Assembly (NCBI GenBank): GCA_035771175.1
Contig: CM069607.1
Coordinates: forward strand, 16,500,001 to 16,564,000
Direction of reading: 5' to 3'
Source of the DNA: Paratinospora sagittata
Lineage: Eukaryota; Streptophyta; Magnoliopsida; Ranunculales; Menispermaceae
Length of the DNA stretch: 64,000 bases
Shown: positions 22,366-33,296 of the stretch, piece after piece
Layout: the number at the start of each line of letters is the position of its first letter
Numbering within the stretch: the stretch's first letter is position 1
Translations under genes and position numbers: made by a program
Notes under the pieces: generated by a model
Told to the model about the DNA's origin: nothing
Database searches by the model: none
Seen by the model: the letters and a program-made list of their open reading frames with translations, nothing else

Positions 22366-25171
22366 TGTGGCGACCCCGCACCCCGGACCACCAACCCCGC
22401 AGGAAATGGCGTGCGGAATGCCGGGGCGGGACGCCCAGCGTAGGCATCTCCGACCACTCCTCAACTCCCGTGAGGTGGTTGAGACCCTACGAGCCTTATC
22501 TCAAACAACGACATAATATCAAAAGGTACTAAACAAAACTACCCACCGTATTAATCATCAAAGACAAGAGATACTCCATAAAAATGAACCATAAATAAAA
22601 TCATAATCCCTACAGTTCATTAAAATTCACAAACACATAAAGTCCAAAATTGTGGGTACAAATAAAAACCGTCATATGCCCACATGGTCTATCTAACAAG
22701 TCCCAACTCACCCATACTACAATGTGGTAAGTGTTTTAATTACATAATCCAAAATATAATACTTCATAATTTAAAACACAGTTCAATCAAAATGTCTCTC
22801 AACTCACATCGAGGCCTTGGATTCTCTCGCAGGCAAGGCCCTCAAGATATGACTACTCCTTTGCCCTTATTCGGGACATAAGGACCTGAAAGAGGAAAAT
22901 GAGGGTGAGCCAACGGTGCCCAGTGAATATAATTCAAATATGCTATCAATACTCATCAATAAATATCATGTATGGATGTCAATGTGTAGCATGATTTAAA
23001 GCTCATAACATATAGATATCAAGCATTTATAATAAGTTCGATGCAACTAAAAGCTTATCAATTTGAATCCACATTCCACATGCATTGGGTTACTAGTGCA
23101 CGTCTATTTCACCGTACCGTTGACCCCAATCATTTCCTTTCCTAAAACCCTCCTATGACAAGGTTAAGTCCCCCTATTAGCCAGATAGATGGGCCCAACC
23201 AAAGTCATAAGGTTTTCTCAAATCAATGCATCATTCAAAACATTAGAACACATTCATGCTTTCAACATACAATATATATAAGTGATATGATGACATAAAA
23301 GATATAATCATAAATGAAGTCTACTCACAACCAAGCCTCGTGGGAGTATTTAACCACACACGACCACCAAACCGAATCAACCCAATCAAGATCCTGAAAC
23401 ATTCATCAATATCCTACCATACATCAATTTCTATGCTCAATCACATAGACATTACACATCAACCCTAAATCAGCCCACATATAGCCAATAGGCCTAAATC
23501 CCATCTAATCCCATCATTCAACTCAAATCACATGACTTAGGCCTCTAATGCATAGTTCTCATACATAAACCATTCTATTTATCAAAATTACTGATTTTCA
23601 ATTCCTTAGGCATAAACATGCCCAAATTGGGTCACTTGATCACAAGTAGGCCTAACCCATGATATGATCACAACCACCAAATCAGTAGCATAATCAACCC
23701 TAATCATGCTTAATTAAACATAAGTTGCATCAATTCAATGATTCTAGGCCAAAAGCATCAAAAGCCCTAAAATATGAAATTTTCCATACTTAGGCCATAT
23801 TGTCGATTTACACTAGGTCACAATGTTCAGCCATGTATATCATTGATTTTGCATCATGGGTTCATCAACAATGGCAACTAGGTCAACATAGTTGACATGC
23901 AAGCTATTTGGAAAGGTCTAAGTTCATATTCTAAATTTGGGTCTAATACGAGCAACCCTACCAATTCTTCATTTAATATTCTGTTCAAATGTATCAATCT
24001 ACCAACAAAAATATGTAATCACAAAATCAACCTTACAGATTGAATTATGTGAAGAAACAAACCTTCTGTCCAAATATCAGCCCAATCCAACGGTGGACCG
24101 AAAAGATATGTATCTTTGATGAACAAGTCTCTAATAAGACAATTTCTCCTTTCCTGCTGCGAATACTCAAACTCAGATGACTATATCACACAACATACTT
24201 AACTCATAAACATCTCCACCGTTCCGAATGCCAAAATGTCAGTTGTAAACTACATACCCAAATTTGATATCCATCCAACGGTAGATTGAGGAGATCTATA
24301 AGTTTGAGCGAAATGGCGCGAGAAATCTAGACTTTCCGACCAGCTTTGTTTGAGAGGTTAGATCTCTTAGAAGAAACCTCTAATCAAGATCTCCACCGTT
24401 CGAACGGTAGATTGAGGAGATCTATAAGTTTGAGCGAAATGGTGCGAGAAATCCAGACTTTCCGACCAGCTTGGATTGAGAGGTTCGATCTCTTAGAAGA
24501 AACCTCAAATCAAGATCTCCACCGTTCAGAATGCAGAACCATAAGCTACGAACTTGCTGACAAAATTTGAGCTTAATCTGACCATATATCCCGAAGATCC
24601 ATTCTTTGATGATAACGTCGCAGAGATTTTCCTCCTGTAACTCCCTCTTTCTTTCTCTTCTTCTTTCCTTTCTCTCCAGTCACCTCACTTTCTAGCACTT
24701 CCTTGGATTCCCTCCACTCACCTCACTTTCTAGCACATTCTTGGAGAAGAGAAGTGGGCATGGGACACTTGTCCACTTTCATGCACCAACCTTCACATGT
24801 GTTGGTCTCATACTACGCATACCAACCATATGTACTTTATCCAATCTCATGCTTCCATGTATTTTAAATGTCCAATCCATTTAATACACCAAATTTTCAT
24901 TCTCATTTATCCTTTTATTCAATCAATTCTAACCCATATCAATTCATGGTTAATGGACCCATGCATAAATAATAAGATATGCATTATACTTTAATTTAAC
25001 ATGACCCATATACAATTTATAATACATATATTTATATACATTATCAAGCATCAACTATACAAACATTAAACAACCATCAAACAAACACCAACCATATCAA
25101 GGCAACACATAGAGTTTGGGCAAAGTGCAATTTGGTTATGGGCTAGATGAAATAATTTTTGGGGCGTCACA
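22366..25171 (-). mobile_element. 2.8 kb solo LTR with perfect 5-bp target duplication
   Basis: The insert begins TGTGGCGACCCC and ends GGGGCGTCACA on the + strand. It is flanked on both sides by TCAAC (22361-22365 and 25172-25176), a clean 5-bp target duplication. The interior has no gene domain. On the - strand it contains CACTGGGC...GCTCACCCTCA near 22925-22905, as in the lone LTR at 2843-5625, indicating - orientation. A 126-bp tandem duplication lies inside. TG...CA ends, size and flanks all fit a solo LTR left by LTR-LTR recombination. Confidence 0.88.
24281..24532 (-). repeat. 126-bp tandem duplication in the solo LTR
   Basis: Two direct copies, 24281-24406 and 24407-24532, start GTAGATTGAGGAGATC and end near CACCGTTC. 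They differ at only a few positions. The open frame across them (24346-24570) has no recognisable domain. Confidence 0.85.
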
Positions 25172-25735
25172 TCAACTATATATAATTGACATATATATAT
25201 ATAGTTCTAGAGATATATATATATCTAACAAAAATTTTTATCCAAAATTTTTCAATAGTAACATGGTATATATATATCTCCTATAGGCATAGATATATAG
25301 ATATATATATATTTAATCATAACAATATATATAGTTTTCATAAATCATAACTATATATATATTTAAATCAAACTACATAAAAAGAAAAATATAGTTTTCA
25401 AGATATATATTTAATATAAATTTCAACTATATATAATTGATACATATATATAGTTCTAGAAATATATATATCTAATAAAATTATTTCATTCAAAATTTTC
25501 CATTAACCACATGGTATATATATATCTCATATATACATAGATATATAGATATATATATTTAATCATAATCATATATATAGTTTTCATAAATCATAATTAT
25601 ATATATAAATCTAAACTACATAAAACTATATATAGTTTTCTTAGATATATATTTAATACAAATCTTAACCATATATAATTCATATATATAGTTCTAAAGA
25701 TATATATATATATATATATCTAATGAAATTTTCTT
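25172..25735 (-). repeat. AT-rich leader tandem repeats, part 2
   Basis: This continues the ~250-bp unit array after the solo LTR, with the same ATAGTTTTCATAAATCATA and TAGTTCTAGA blocks. It ends just before the GGGCGGGCC stretch and the primer site. Confidence 0.75.
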
Positions 25736-25774
25736 CCCCAAATTTAGTAGACTTGGGCGGGCCGTGGACCGTAC

Positions 25775-25786
25775 GCTCTGATACCA
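25775..25786 (-). other. Initiator-Met tRNA primer binding site
   Basis: TGGTATCAGAGC on the - strand, 4 bp from the LTR end (TGTGACA). It matches the 3' end complement of plant initiator Met tRNA, the usual chromovirus primer. Confidence 0.85.
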
Positions 25787-27087
25787 TTGCTGTCACACCC
25801 CGCCTGGACGCGCTTAAACCAACGGTACACTCGCGGACGGAGCACACATTTGGAATAATAACAATGGTAACAACAGAGTGCGCAGCGGAAAATATAATAC
25901 AGTACAAATCTAATTTCATTTAATTTAGAATTCATTTGTACATGACATAGTCAAGGGAACATACTCCCCAAAATTCCCAATGAATAATACAAAGGGTACA
26001 AAATGTGGGCCCCATGAACGTGCACCCAATCCACCCTAATTTCCTATGAAAATTTGGATAATAATGGAGTGAGCTTAACGCGCTCAGTGGGTAAAATAGT
26101 TCGTGAGTATAACAATTAATAAAGCATACTTCAATATCAAATATCTTAAATACACATGAGAGCATCATAATCAATCAATATGTATGTATGCATGACACTG
26201 TATCGTAATGGTTTGATGAACGTACATCGCCTGAGTTCACGTACAGATGTCCTTCCCCAGGCGTAGCCAGGTTCTCACTGTACGTCCCTCCTCAGGAACG
26301 ATGCTCTGGATTCACGTACTGATGTCCCTCCCCAGGCGAAGCCTGGTTCTCATTGTACGTCACTGTCCAGAGAAATATAATGAATAGCGAGCAATGCTCC
26401 TAACTATTCTATGAATCATAAACCACATACGTCCCTAGGTGGTTATATGTATGATGTCAATGCATGAACTGGTCTAGTCTACTGGTCTGGTTTTTTCTTG
26501 ACATTTGGACAGACTTTGGAAATGTCTGGTGATCTTTGTCATAGTTGGTATCACGACGTGCAACTTTAGGACATTCAGTATTACTTGTATAAGCTGATAG
26601 CTTACAATAAGACCAACTAGATCAGTTCCCAGTTGAAAGGTGAGACACAACGTCTGCTTATATACCAATCGCCTAGAGCAGCCCACTGCCTCCCGTTCAC
26701 TATTTAAAGTTACTGAGGATAAGACCGAATCTAATTGAGCCAGATTGACCACAAATCTGACATTATAACAGTGTAATACATGAACTCCAAATATACAGGT
26801 ATAAGTGCGACAGTATAACAATTATATATGACATAATGCTGTGTAAATGAATGGTAGACATAATAATAAATGAATGTAAACTTTAATAAAAGTTATAAAA
26901 CACGCAAACCTATGTTTCGTTCCCCACCTTCAGATAAGAACTTCTTCATTTTTAGATCTGGCGCTTTCCTCCGGACAGAACTTCGTCATATCGCACCGAG
27001 TAGAGAAGAACTCAGGATGAGTGAAAAGAGGAGGAAAAATCACTAGAGAAGGTGATTTGGTGTGAGAAAATGAGAAGGAGAGGGCTC

Positions 27088-27095
27088 CTTTTATA
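27088..27095 (-). promoter_or_regulatory. TATA box of the chromovirus LTR
   Basis: TATAAAAG on the - strand within CCTATAAAAGGAG. The matching site in the 5' LTR is at 37441-37448; in copy A it is lost. Confidence 0.7.
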
Positions 27096-27101
27096 GGAAA
27101 A

Positions 27102-27165
27102 TTGGCGTCTGAACGTTCTGGCGGGTGCCCGAACGTCTGGGCATTCCTGCCCAAACGATTTTTTT
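27102..27165 (-). promoter_or_regulatory. ACGT-centred motif array upstream of TATA
   Basis: Blocks such as CTGAACGTTCTGGCGGG and CCCGAACGTCTGGGCA lie within 70 bp upstream of the TATA box. Related blocks are found at 37455-37530 and 15072-15105. ACGT cores are bZIP-type binding sites in plants; the link here is inference. Confidence 0.45.
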
Positions 27166-27190
27166 TTTTTGTGAAATACAGGGTATTACA

Positions 27191-27203
27191 CTCTACCGCC
27201 CTT
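27191..27203 (-). other. Polypurine tract of chromovirus B
   Basis: On the - strand AAGGGCGGTAGAG directly precedes the LTR start TGTAATACC. Confidence 0.8.
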
Positions 27204-27818
27204 AAAGGGATTTCACCCTCGAAATCAATTCAAGTAGTTATGATGGTTATCTGCTTGGGATTTACTGCCGACGTCATCTCTTGGGAGTTCAGGGTAGTGC
27301 TTGTATGGTCCCTAAATAGTACTGTGGCCGGTGGAATCCTCATCATCATAAAACCATGGAGAGCAAATGGAATACGACTCGTCCTCTGAAGATTCCAACC
27401 TTTGCATAATAGATGGTGGTGGAGGGCGCTGGTTACATCGTTTGAGGGGAGGTAGGTTGAGCGGTGGAAAACTTTTTCGTGCTGTTGCTCGAATCCGGCC
27501 GCCTGACAATTTTGGTAGAAGGTCCTACCATGATGAGAGCATGAGATTGTTATGAAAAAGCCGTGCACGCTCTGGCGATAAAGATCGTTGTTTGTGCAGT
27601 GATGGAGTTGGTGATGCAAAGTACTTGTGACTTGACTCTGCTTCTTGAGAAGTAGCCACAGGTTGCCATGGAGGCCACTACGTGTGTGCATCCCTATATC
27701 CATTGATAATGTTTTCAGACATCTGCATAGTATTCAAGTGAAACGATGTATTAAGATATGTGTAAACAAAGTTCCATCATTTTATTGATAAGTGAAAATA
27801 GTACAGTGTACCACATCA
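27204..27818 (-). other. Chromovirus B 3' untranslated region
   Basis: Collinear with 14450-15021 of copy A. There is a 157-codon open frame (27230-27703, -), but the same region in copy A is not open over the same span, so I do not call it a gene. Confidence 0.6.
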
Positions 27819-29200
27819 TCAGTTGGTACTAGGAAACAATTTAGGGTATTTCTGTTTAATTGTTGCTTCTAGTTCCCATGTTGCTTCCTCGACGCCGTGA
27901 TGATCCCAGAGCACCTTCACAAGTGGTATGCTATGTCGCCTTAGTTCTTGAGTTTTTCTATCCAAAATCTGTATCGCTCTCTCCTGATACTTATTTCCTT
28001 CCTCAACCAGAACCTCGACTAGAGGGATGATATGCGAATGATCGGGACGATACTTTCGAAGCATAGATACGTGAAAAACATCATGAACCTTAGGAATGGA
28101 CGATGGAAGGGACAGACGATAAGCAAGTTTGCCAATACGTTCAATGATCTGAAATGGACCTATATACCGCGGGGAGAACTTCCCTTTGATCCCAAAGCGT
28201 TTGACACCTCTTGTGGGCTGAACTTTTAGAAAAACTAAGTCCCCCTTATCAAATTCTAGAGGCTGCCTCCGTTTGTCAGCATGGCTCTTATGTCGACTTT
28301 GTGCAACACGAAGTCGTTCCTTTACTAGTGTGATCTTCTCAGAAGTCTCTTGAACTTGTACAGGGCCTAACTGCGGTCGATCTGTCATATCTAACCAACA
28401 TATGGGAGATTTGCAAGGGCGACCATAGAGAGCCTCGTATGGTGCCATGCCGATACTAGTTTGGTAGCTGCTGTTGTATGCAAACTCAGCTAAATGTAAG
28501 CATTTCGCCCATCCGTCATTAAAGTCCAAAATGCAGCATTGTAACATGTCTTCTAAGATTTGAATAAGCCGCTCTGACTGCCCATCAGTCTGAGGGTGGA
28601 AGGCCGTGCTCATAGTGATCTTAGAACCCATTCTACTCTGGAAGCTTTTCCAGAAGTTTGATGTGAATTGAGGGTCTCGATCAGAGACGATCGTGAGTGG
28701 TATGCCATGAAGGCGTACGATCTCTCTTTCATATAGTTCTGCAAGTTTGGCGGGATTATCCATGAACTTTATTGGCAAGAAGTGTGCAGACTTTGCAAGT
28801 CTGTCAATGATAACCCAGATAGCATCTTGCCCTTTATTATTTCGAGGTAAGGCCGTAACAAAATCCATTGCGATGTTCTCCCACTTCCATTCTCCAATAG
28901 GTAATGGCAGGAGAAGTCCAGAGGGAAGTCTTCGTTCTGCCTTAACTTTCTGGCAAACGAGACATCGAGCAACAAAGTTTGCAATTGCCTTCTTCACTCT
29001 AGAAAACCAAAATTGCCGCTTGACATCCTTGTACATCTTGTCACCCCCAGGATGCATAGCGAACCTCGAACAGTGCATCTCAGTGAGCACTTCTTTTCGA
29101 ACCTCAGGATCGTTCGGTAGACAGAGACGTTTTTTATAGAAAACGGCCCTGTCTTCTGAGACTGACCAATAAGGAAGGTCATGGCCGCTGAGTAGAAGTT
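27819..29200 (-). CDS. int: Chromovirus B integrase with chromodomain (intact frame)
   Basis: This is the longest undamaged enzyme frame in the window; from the Met at 29090 it encodes 423 residues, and the open frame extends upstream to about 29200. The zinc-binding region uses HCSRFAMHPGG (residues 6-16) and CLVCQK (about 43-48). The catalytic core carries MDFVTALPR, VSDRDPQF and GQSERL, giving the D, D and E. The C-terminal DNA-binding part has KGDLVFLKV and HVSMLRKYRPD. The last about 70 residues form a Tekay-type chromodomain with VKVLWDHHGVEEATWE. The enzyme would insert cDNA, with the chromodomain steering it to methylated-histone chromatin. It is the 3' end of a longer pol frame; a stop at about 29201-29203 (CGA to TGA versus copy A) separates it from RNase H. 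Confidence 0.9.
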
Positions 29201-31190
29201 CTCATTTTTCCATTAACATAGGGTCATTGGCTTGAGCAGCTGAAATCTTTCGAACTAGCTCAGAGTTGGTTGGTAATTGAGAGAGTCGTGATCTTGTTCC
29301 CTCTTTGATCAGTTGTAGGTTAAAGTTCTCCATCTCTGTAGCCAACTTCCCCATTTCAAAGTTAAGGGTGCAAGCAACGTACGATTTTCTACTCAGGGCA
29401 TCAACCACAACATTGGCTTTTTCGGGATGGTACTGGAGTTGAAAGTCATAATCTTTCAAGAATTCCAACCATCTTCTTTGGCGGAGGTTTAGGTCTCTCT
29501 GGGTGTAGATGTACTTAAGACTCTTGTGATCCTAGAAGACCTCAAACCGTTCACCGTATAGTATAGGTAATGACACCGTAACTTCAGTGCAAATACGACA
29601 TCTGCAAGTTCCAAGTCATGTGTTGGGTAATTACCCTCATGAATCTTCATTTGTCTGGATGCATATGCAACCACTTGGCCTTCTTGCATTAGTACGACAC
29701 CTAAGCCTTGGAGAGAGGCGTCGGTGTATAATGAAAATCCAATTGCATTTCTTAGAGTGATAAGTACAGGTGCCGTCGTGAGGCGTTTCTTCAATTCTTG
29801 AAATGATGCTTCACAGGCGGGATTCCAGATGAATCGCACGTCTTTTCGAGTGAGCATGGTCATAGGTTCAACAATCTTTGAGAAGTCCTTGATGAAACGT
29901 CTGTAATAGCCAGCCAAACCAAGAAAAATCCTAATCTGAGTAACAGTGGTAGGCTGCTTCCAATTTAAAACTGCTTCAACCTTAGAAGGATCTACCTCGA
30001 TGCCATTGCCTGAAACCACATGGCCTAGGAATTGAACTCGCTTCTCCCAGAATTCGCACTTACTCAACTTTGCATACAGTTGGTGGCTTCTCAAGGTCTG
30101 GAGGACTATCTTCAAATATATCTTATGGTCTTCCTCGGTTGAGGAATATATCAAGATGTCGTCCACAAAAACCACCACAAATCGGTCTAAGTATAACCTG
30201 AAGATGCGATTCATCAAATCCATGAATGCAGCAGGTGCATTTGTTAGACCAAACGGCATAACCAAGAACTCGTAGTGATCGTACCGAGTTCTAAACGCCG
30301 TCTTAGTAATGTCCGACTCTCGGATCCGGAGTTGGTGATAACCGGACCCTAAATCAATCTTGAAGAAGTATTTGGCATCTCTAAGTTGGTTGAACAAATC
30401 ATCGATCCTGGGCAATGGATATCTATTCTTGATGGTGACGTTATTTAACTTGCGATACTCAATGCAAAGTCGTAACGAACCATCCTTTTTGCAAACAAAC
30501 AGAACTGGAGCGCCGCAGGGTGATGAACTATTTCTGATGAAGCCATTACTCTCTAATTCCTTTAGTTGTTTGTCTAATTTGACCAGCTCGACATTTGACA
30601 TTTTGTATGGTGGAATTGAGATAGGCCCTGTCCCAGGTATGAGGTTGATTTCAAAATCGAATTCTCGAGCAGGCGGTAGACCTGAAAGGTCATTTAGAAA
30701 AATTGTTGGGAATTTTGATATTACCGGGATATCGTCTACTTCGAGAGGGTACAGTGCTGGTGATTCATTTTCTTCACTAAGGGATAGAACTCGAAGTTGT
30801 GCCTTTAGAAGTGCAACTGTTGATTTGTGTATCCATTTCCTTGTTCCCTGAATCTTGACAAACTCTCCTGTTGGTAAGGTTAATTGAACTTGCTTCTTCA
30901 TACATTCGATCTTTGCATTCAATAGTGCTAGCCAGTCCATGCCGAGGATGATGTCAAAGTTTTCAATAGCCATCACAAAAAGATCTACATATATTATATG
31001 TTCTGACATTCGAAGCTCACATCGAGAACACTGCAATTTCACGTCAGTACCAGATCCGAACGGTGATGTGACATCGAGTGTGATGTCTGTGGGTTAAGGA
31101 TATAGGCCTAAATGTCTTACAAATTCCGACGATATAAAAGAATGCGTAGCACCTGAATCAAACAAAACATGCACCATTGTATTGAACAAA
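29201..31190 (-). pseudogene. pol: Chromovirus B protease, RT and RNase H, lightly broken
   Basis: On the - strand the protease has LFDSGATHSFIS near 31170-31130, then a stop near 31096. From 31042 a 517-codon open frame covers the protease end (DIILGMDWL), the whole RT ([31 protein letters not shown], catalytic [11 protein letters not shown]) and the first half of RNase H (YTDASLQG). It ends because of a 5-bp duplication (29557-29566), the same one as in copy A, plus a TAG near 29532. RNase H resumes to [12 protein letters not shown] near 29390. The RT domain itself appears uninterrupted. Confidence 0.9.
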
Positions 31191-31270
31191 GGAAAGGTAC
31201 CTTCAACTACATTGTTGTCTAAGAGGGGTTGTTGAGCGATGGCAAATGCTCTGCCCTGATTCTGTTGTCC

Positions 31271-32522
31271 CTAATTTTGTTGGTTTTGCCTCGGTTGGAC
31301 ATTAGCAACAGGTGGTGCTTGATGGACTGGAACAACAGGGATAGGTTGCTGAAGGTGCGGACAGATATATTTTACATGGCCGTTCTGGCCGCAGTTGAAA
31401 CACGTCGGCTGATACTGCGAATGGTTTTGTTGGCCATGCTGATTGTGGTGTCGACCACCACTTCTGCCATTGCCATTTCTACGACCACCCCTGCCATAAC
31501 GACCTCTGTGGCCATGATTACGAAAACCCTGATGGTTAGGGTTAGAAGGTTCAACTGCAGGTGTTCCCTTACTCATTCTTTGAAACAGGGGCTGAGAGGG
31601 CTGGGTTTTGATTGTAGTAGGGCTTCTTCTTGTTGCCCTGTTGGGAAAACGTTGCATGTCGTTTTCCCTTATTCATTCTCTGCTCCTGTATGATCTTCTC
31701 TTGTTTAAAGGTCATGGCCTTGTCAACAACCTCCTTGTAAATCTTGAGATCCAAGATCGACAAGGCTTGTCGAATGTCATGGTGAAAGCCATTGTAAAAT
31801 TTCTCAGTCTTATCTTGCTCCGTTGAGATGGTGAAGAGAGAGTAGACTGATAATTCTTTGAACTTGCCAGCATACCCTGACTGTCATGCTGCCCTGGTAT
31901 AACTTAGCGAATTCCTGACACTTCTGCCTCTTCACAGCACCCGAAAAATACTCATCAATAAACATTAACTCGAACTGTTGCCAAGTCATATCTGTTGTGT
32001 TGACCCTTGGGTCCTCTTTCACTGTTATCCACCATGTGTTTGCCCCACCAACAAGTTGGTAGGTCGCTAGTAGAATTTTTCGAGTCTCATCGACTCCCAT
32101 TGCATCAAGAGCCTTCTTTGACTCATCCAACCACTTTTGCACCTCATCAGCATTAATGGTGCCAGCAAAAGTACGAGGTTGTAGCCTCTTGTACTTGGTA
32201 ATCTAATCGGTTTGAGATTCCGATCCAAATCTTACAGGTGCCTGAACAGTGGCAACCTGACTAGCCGCGATCTCACGAACGATCGTTTGAACAGTGGCTT
32301 TCATCGCCTCAATAAATCCGGCGAAGAAGGTTTCCATGCTCGAAGGCATGGTAAAAGGTGCGGGTGGGGGTGGTATTGTCTACCCAGATGTAGTGGTAGT
32401 GTCTGGTGTGACTCGTGCTGTTATCGGAGGCGGGGGTTCCTGAATCTTAGGAGGTGCCTCCACTGTTGGACGGACAGTACATGGCCGACAGTACATGGCC
32501 TTCCTCTCTTCCTGGTTTGCAT
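31271..32522 (-). pseudogene. gag: Chromovirus B Gag, broken
   Basis: Start ATG at 32522-32520 (MQTRKRGRP). A 14-bp duplication near 32475-32505 (ACAGTACATGGCCG twice) shifts the frame almost at once. TAG codons near 32382 and 32203 replace Gln codons of copy A. The gag domain (EVQKWL is MQKWLDESKK here; GGANTWW) is open at 31810-32142, then shifts near 31880. The zinc knuckle at 31361-31402 is intact (CFNCGQNGHVKYIC). Gag packages the RNA; this copy would not give full-length product. Confidence 0.86.
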
Positions 32523-33296
32523 TTTGTCACTGGCAAGGAGAAAATAAGAACCAAGATTTAGGAACTCTAGCCAAGTATAATGTTATAATATGCTCAACAA
32601 TAAATTCAAGAGTACTGCAATATATAAACCACCTATTTTTCTAAGTATAGTGTAAGGTTTTTGTTGAGGAATCAAAGAATTTTATATATCTCGTATGTTT
32701 GGTCATGGTATGAAAATAAGGTTAGAATGTTTATAAGTACAAAACTTTGCAAGTATTTAAAATAATTTGGTTCTGGTCTTTGTAAACATACATATATATT
32801 TCATTGAAAATTCATACGAGTCATAAGCATTCTAAGATTTGCCTCGGTAAATATCCCGATCTAACGTTCTATCGCAATCTTATGCATTCAAACTCTTACT
32901 CTTAGTCTTTTTGATCATTATCCATGTTTGTGTGTCCCATACCACATGACTTGTGTAATAAGGGTGTTAACCAAGTTAAGTTGTATGAACATGGTCTCTA
33001 AAAACATCGGCTGAATAGTAGTTCACTAATAGTATCGTCCAAATTTACTCGTCCCATACCGTGTAAACTTAGTGATAATATTAGTAATGCAAGTTTCTCC
33101 AAATGTTTCTTTTCACACAAGGTCATGGGTTTTCTTACTTCCACATTTTATTTAGTATCTTCCAATTTTGTTGTGTCTCATACCACTCCAAAGTTAGTGA
33201 TACAAAAGAAAGAATGGTTGTAAGTTGGCCCACCAAAGATAGTCTTAAACAAAACATTTCATTCATATACAAAAGAAAAGTTTACAATGCCAGTAA
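32523..33296 (-). other. Spacer between ORF1 and gag of chromovirus B
   Basis: AT-rich DNA without a coding domain. The part next to gag (32523-32690) matches the leader of copy A (9546-9724), so at least that part belongs to the family. The rest has no counterpart in copy A because A is truncated there. Confidence 0.5.

Larger units (their letters stand above)
21996..25790 (-). mobile_element. Second chromovirus leader fragment (interrupted)
   Basis: On the - strand this follows directly from the LTR at 25791-27190: primer site, a GGGCGGGCC-type stretch, then AT-rich tandem repeats. The same order is seen at 36250 down to 34986. So the LTR at 25791 is both the 3' LTR of copy B and the start of another, mostly lost copy. 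A solo LTR (22366-25171) interrupts the repeats. Confidence 0.7.
25791..27190 (-). repeat. 3' LTR of chromovirus B
   Basis: 1400 bp, TG...CA on the - strand (TGTAATACCC ... GGGTGTGACA). It has a TATA box at 27088-27095, upstream ACGT-centred motifs (27105-27165), and a 75-bp type duplication near 26235-26365 (GTAGCCAGGTTCTCACTG / GAAGCCTGGTTCTCATTG). It is flanked by a PPT on one side and a PBS on the other. Confidence 0.88.

Noticed and set aside
24346..24570. 74-codon frame with internal repeat as a protein-coding repeat
   Set aside because: The repeat is the 126-bp DNA duplication (42 codons) inside a solo LTR; no start context or homologous protein.
27230..27703. 157-codon open frame in the 3' UTR of chromovirus B
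   Set aside because: Copy A is broken at the same place and no domain is visible; treated as untranslated region.
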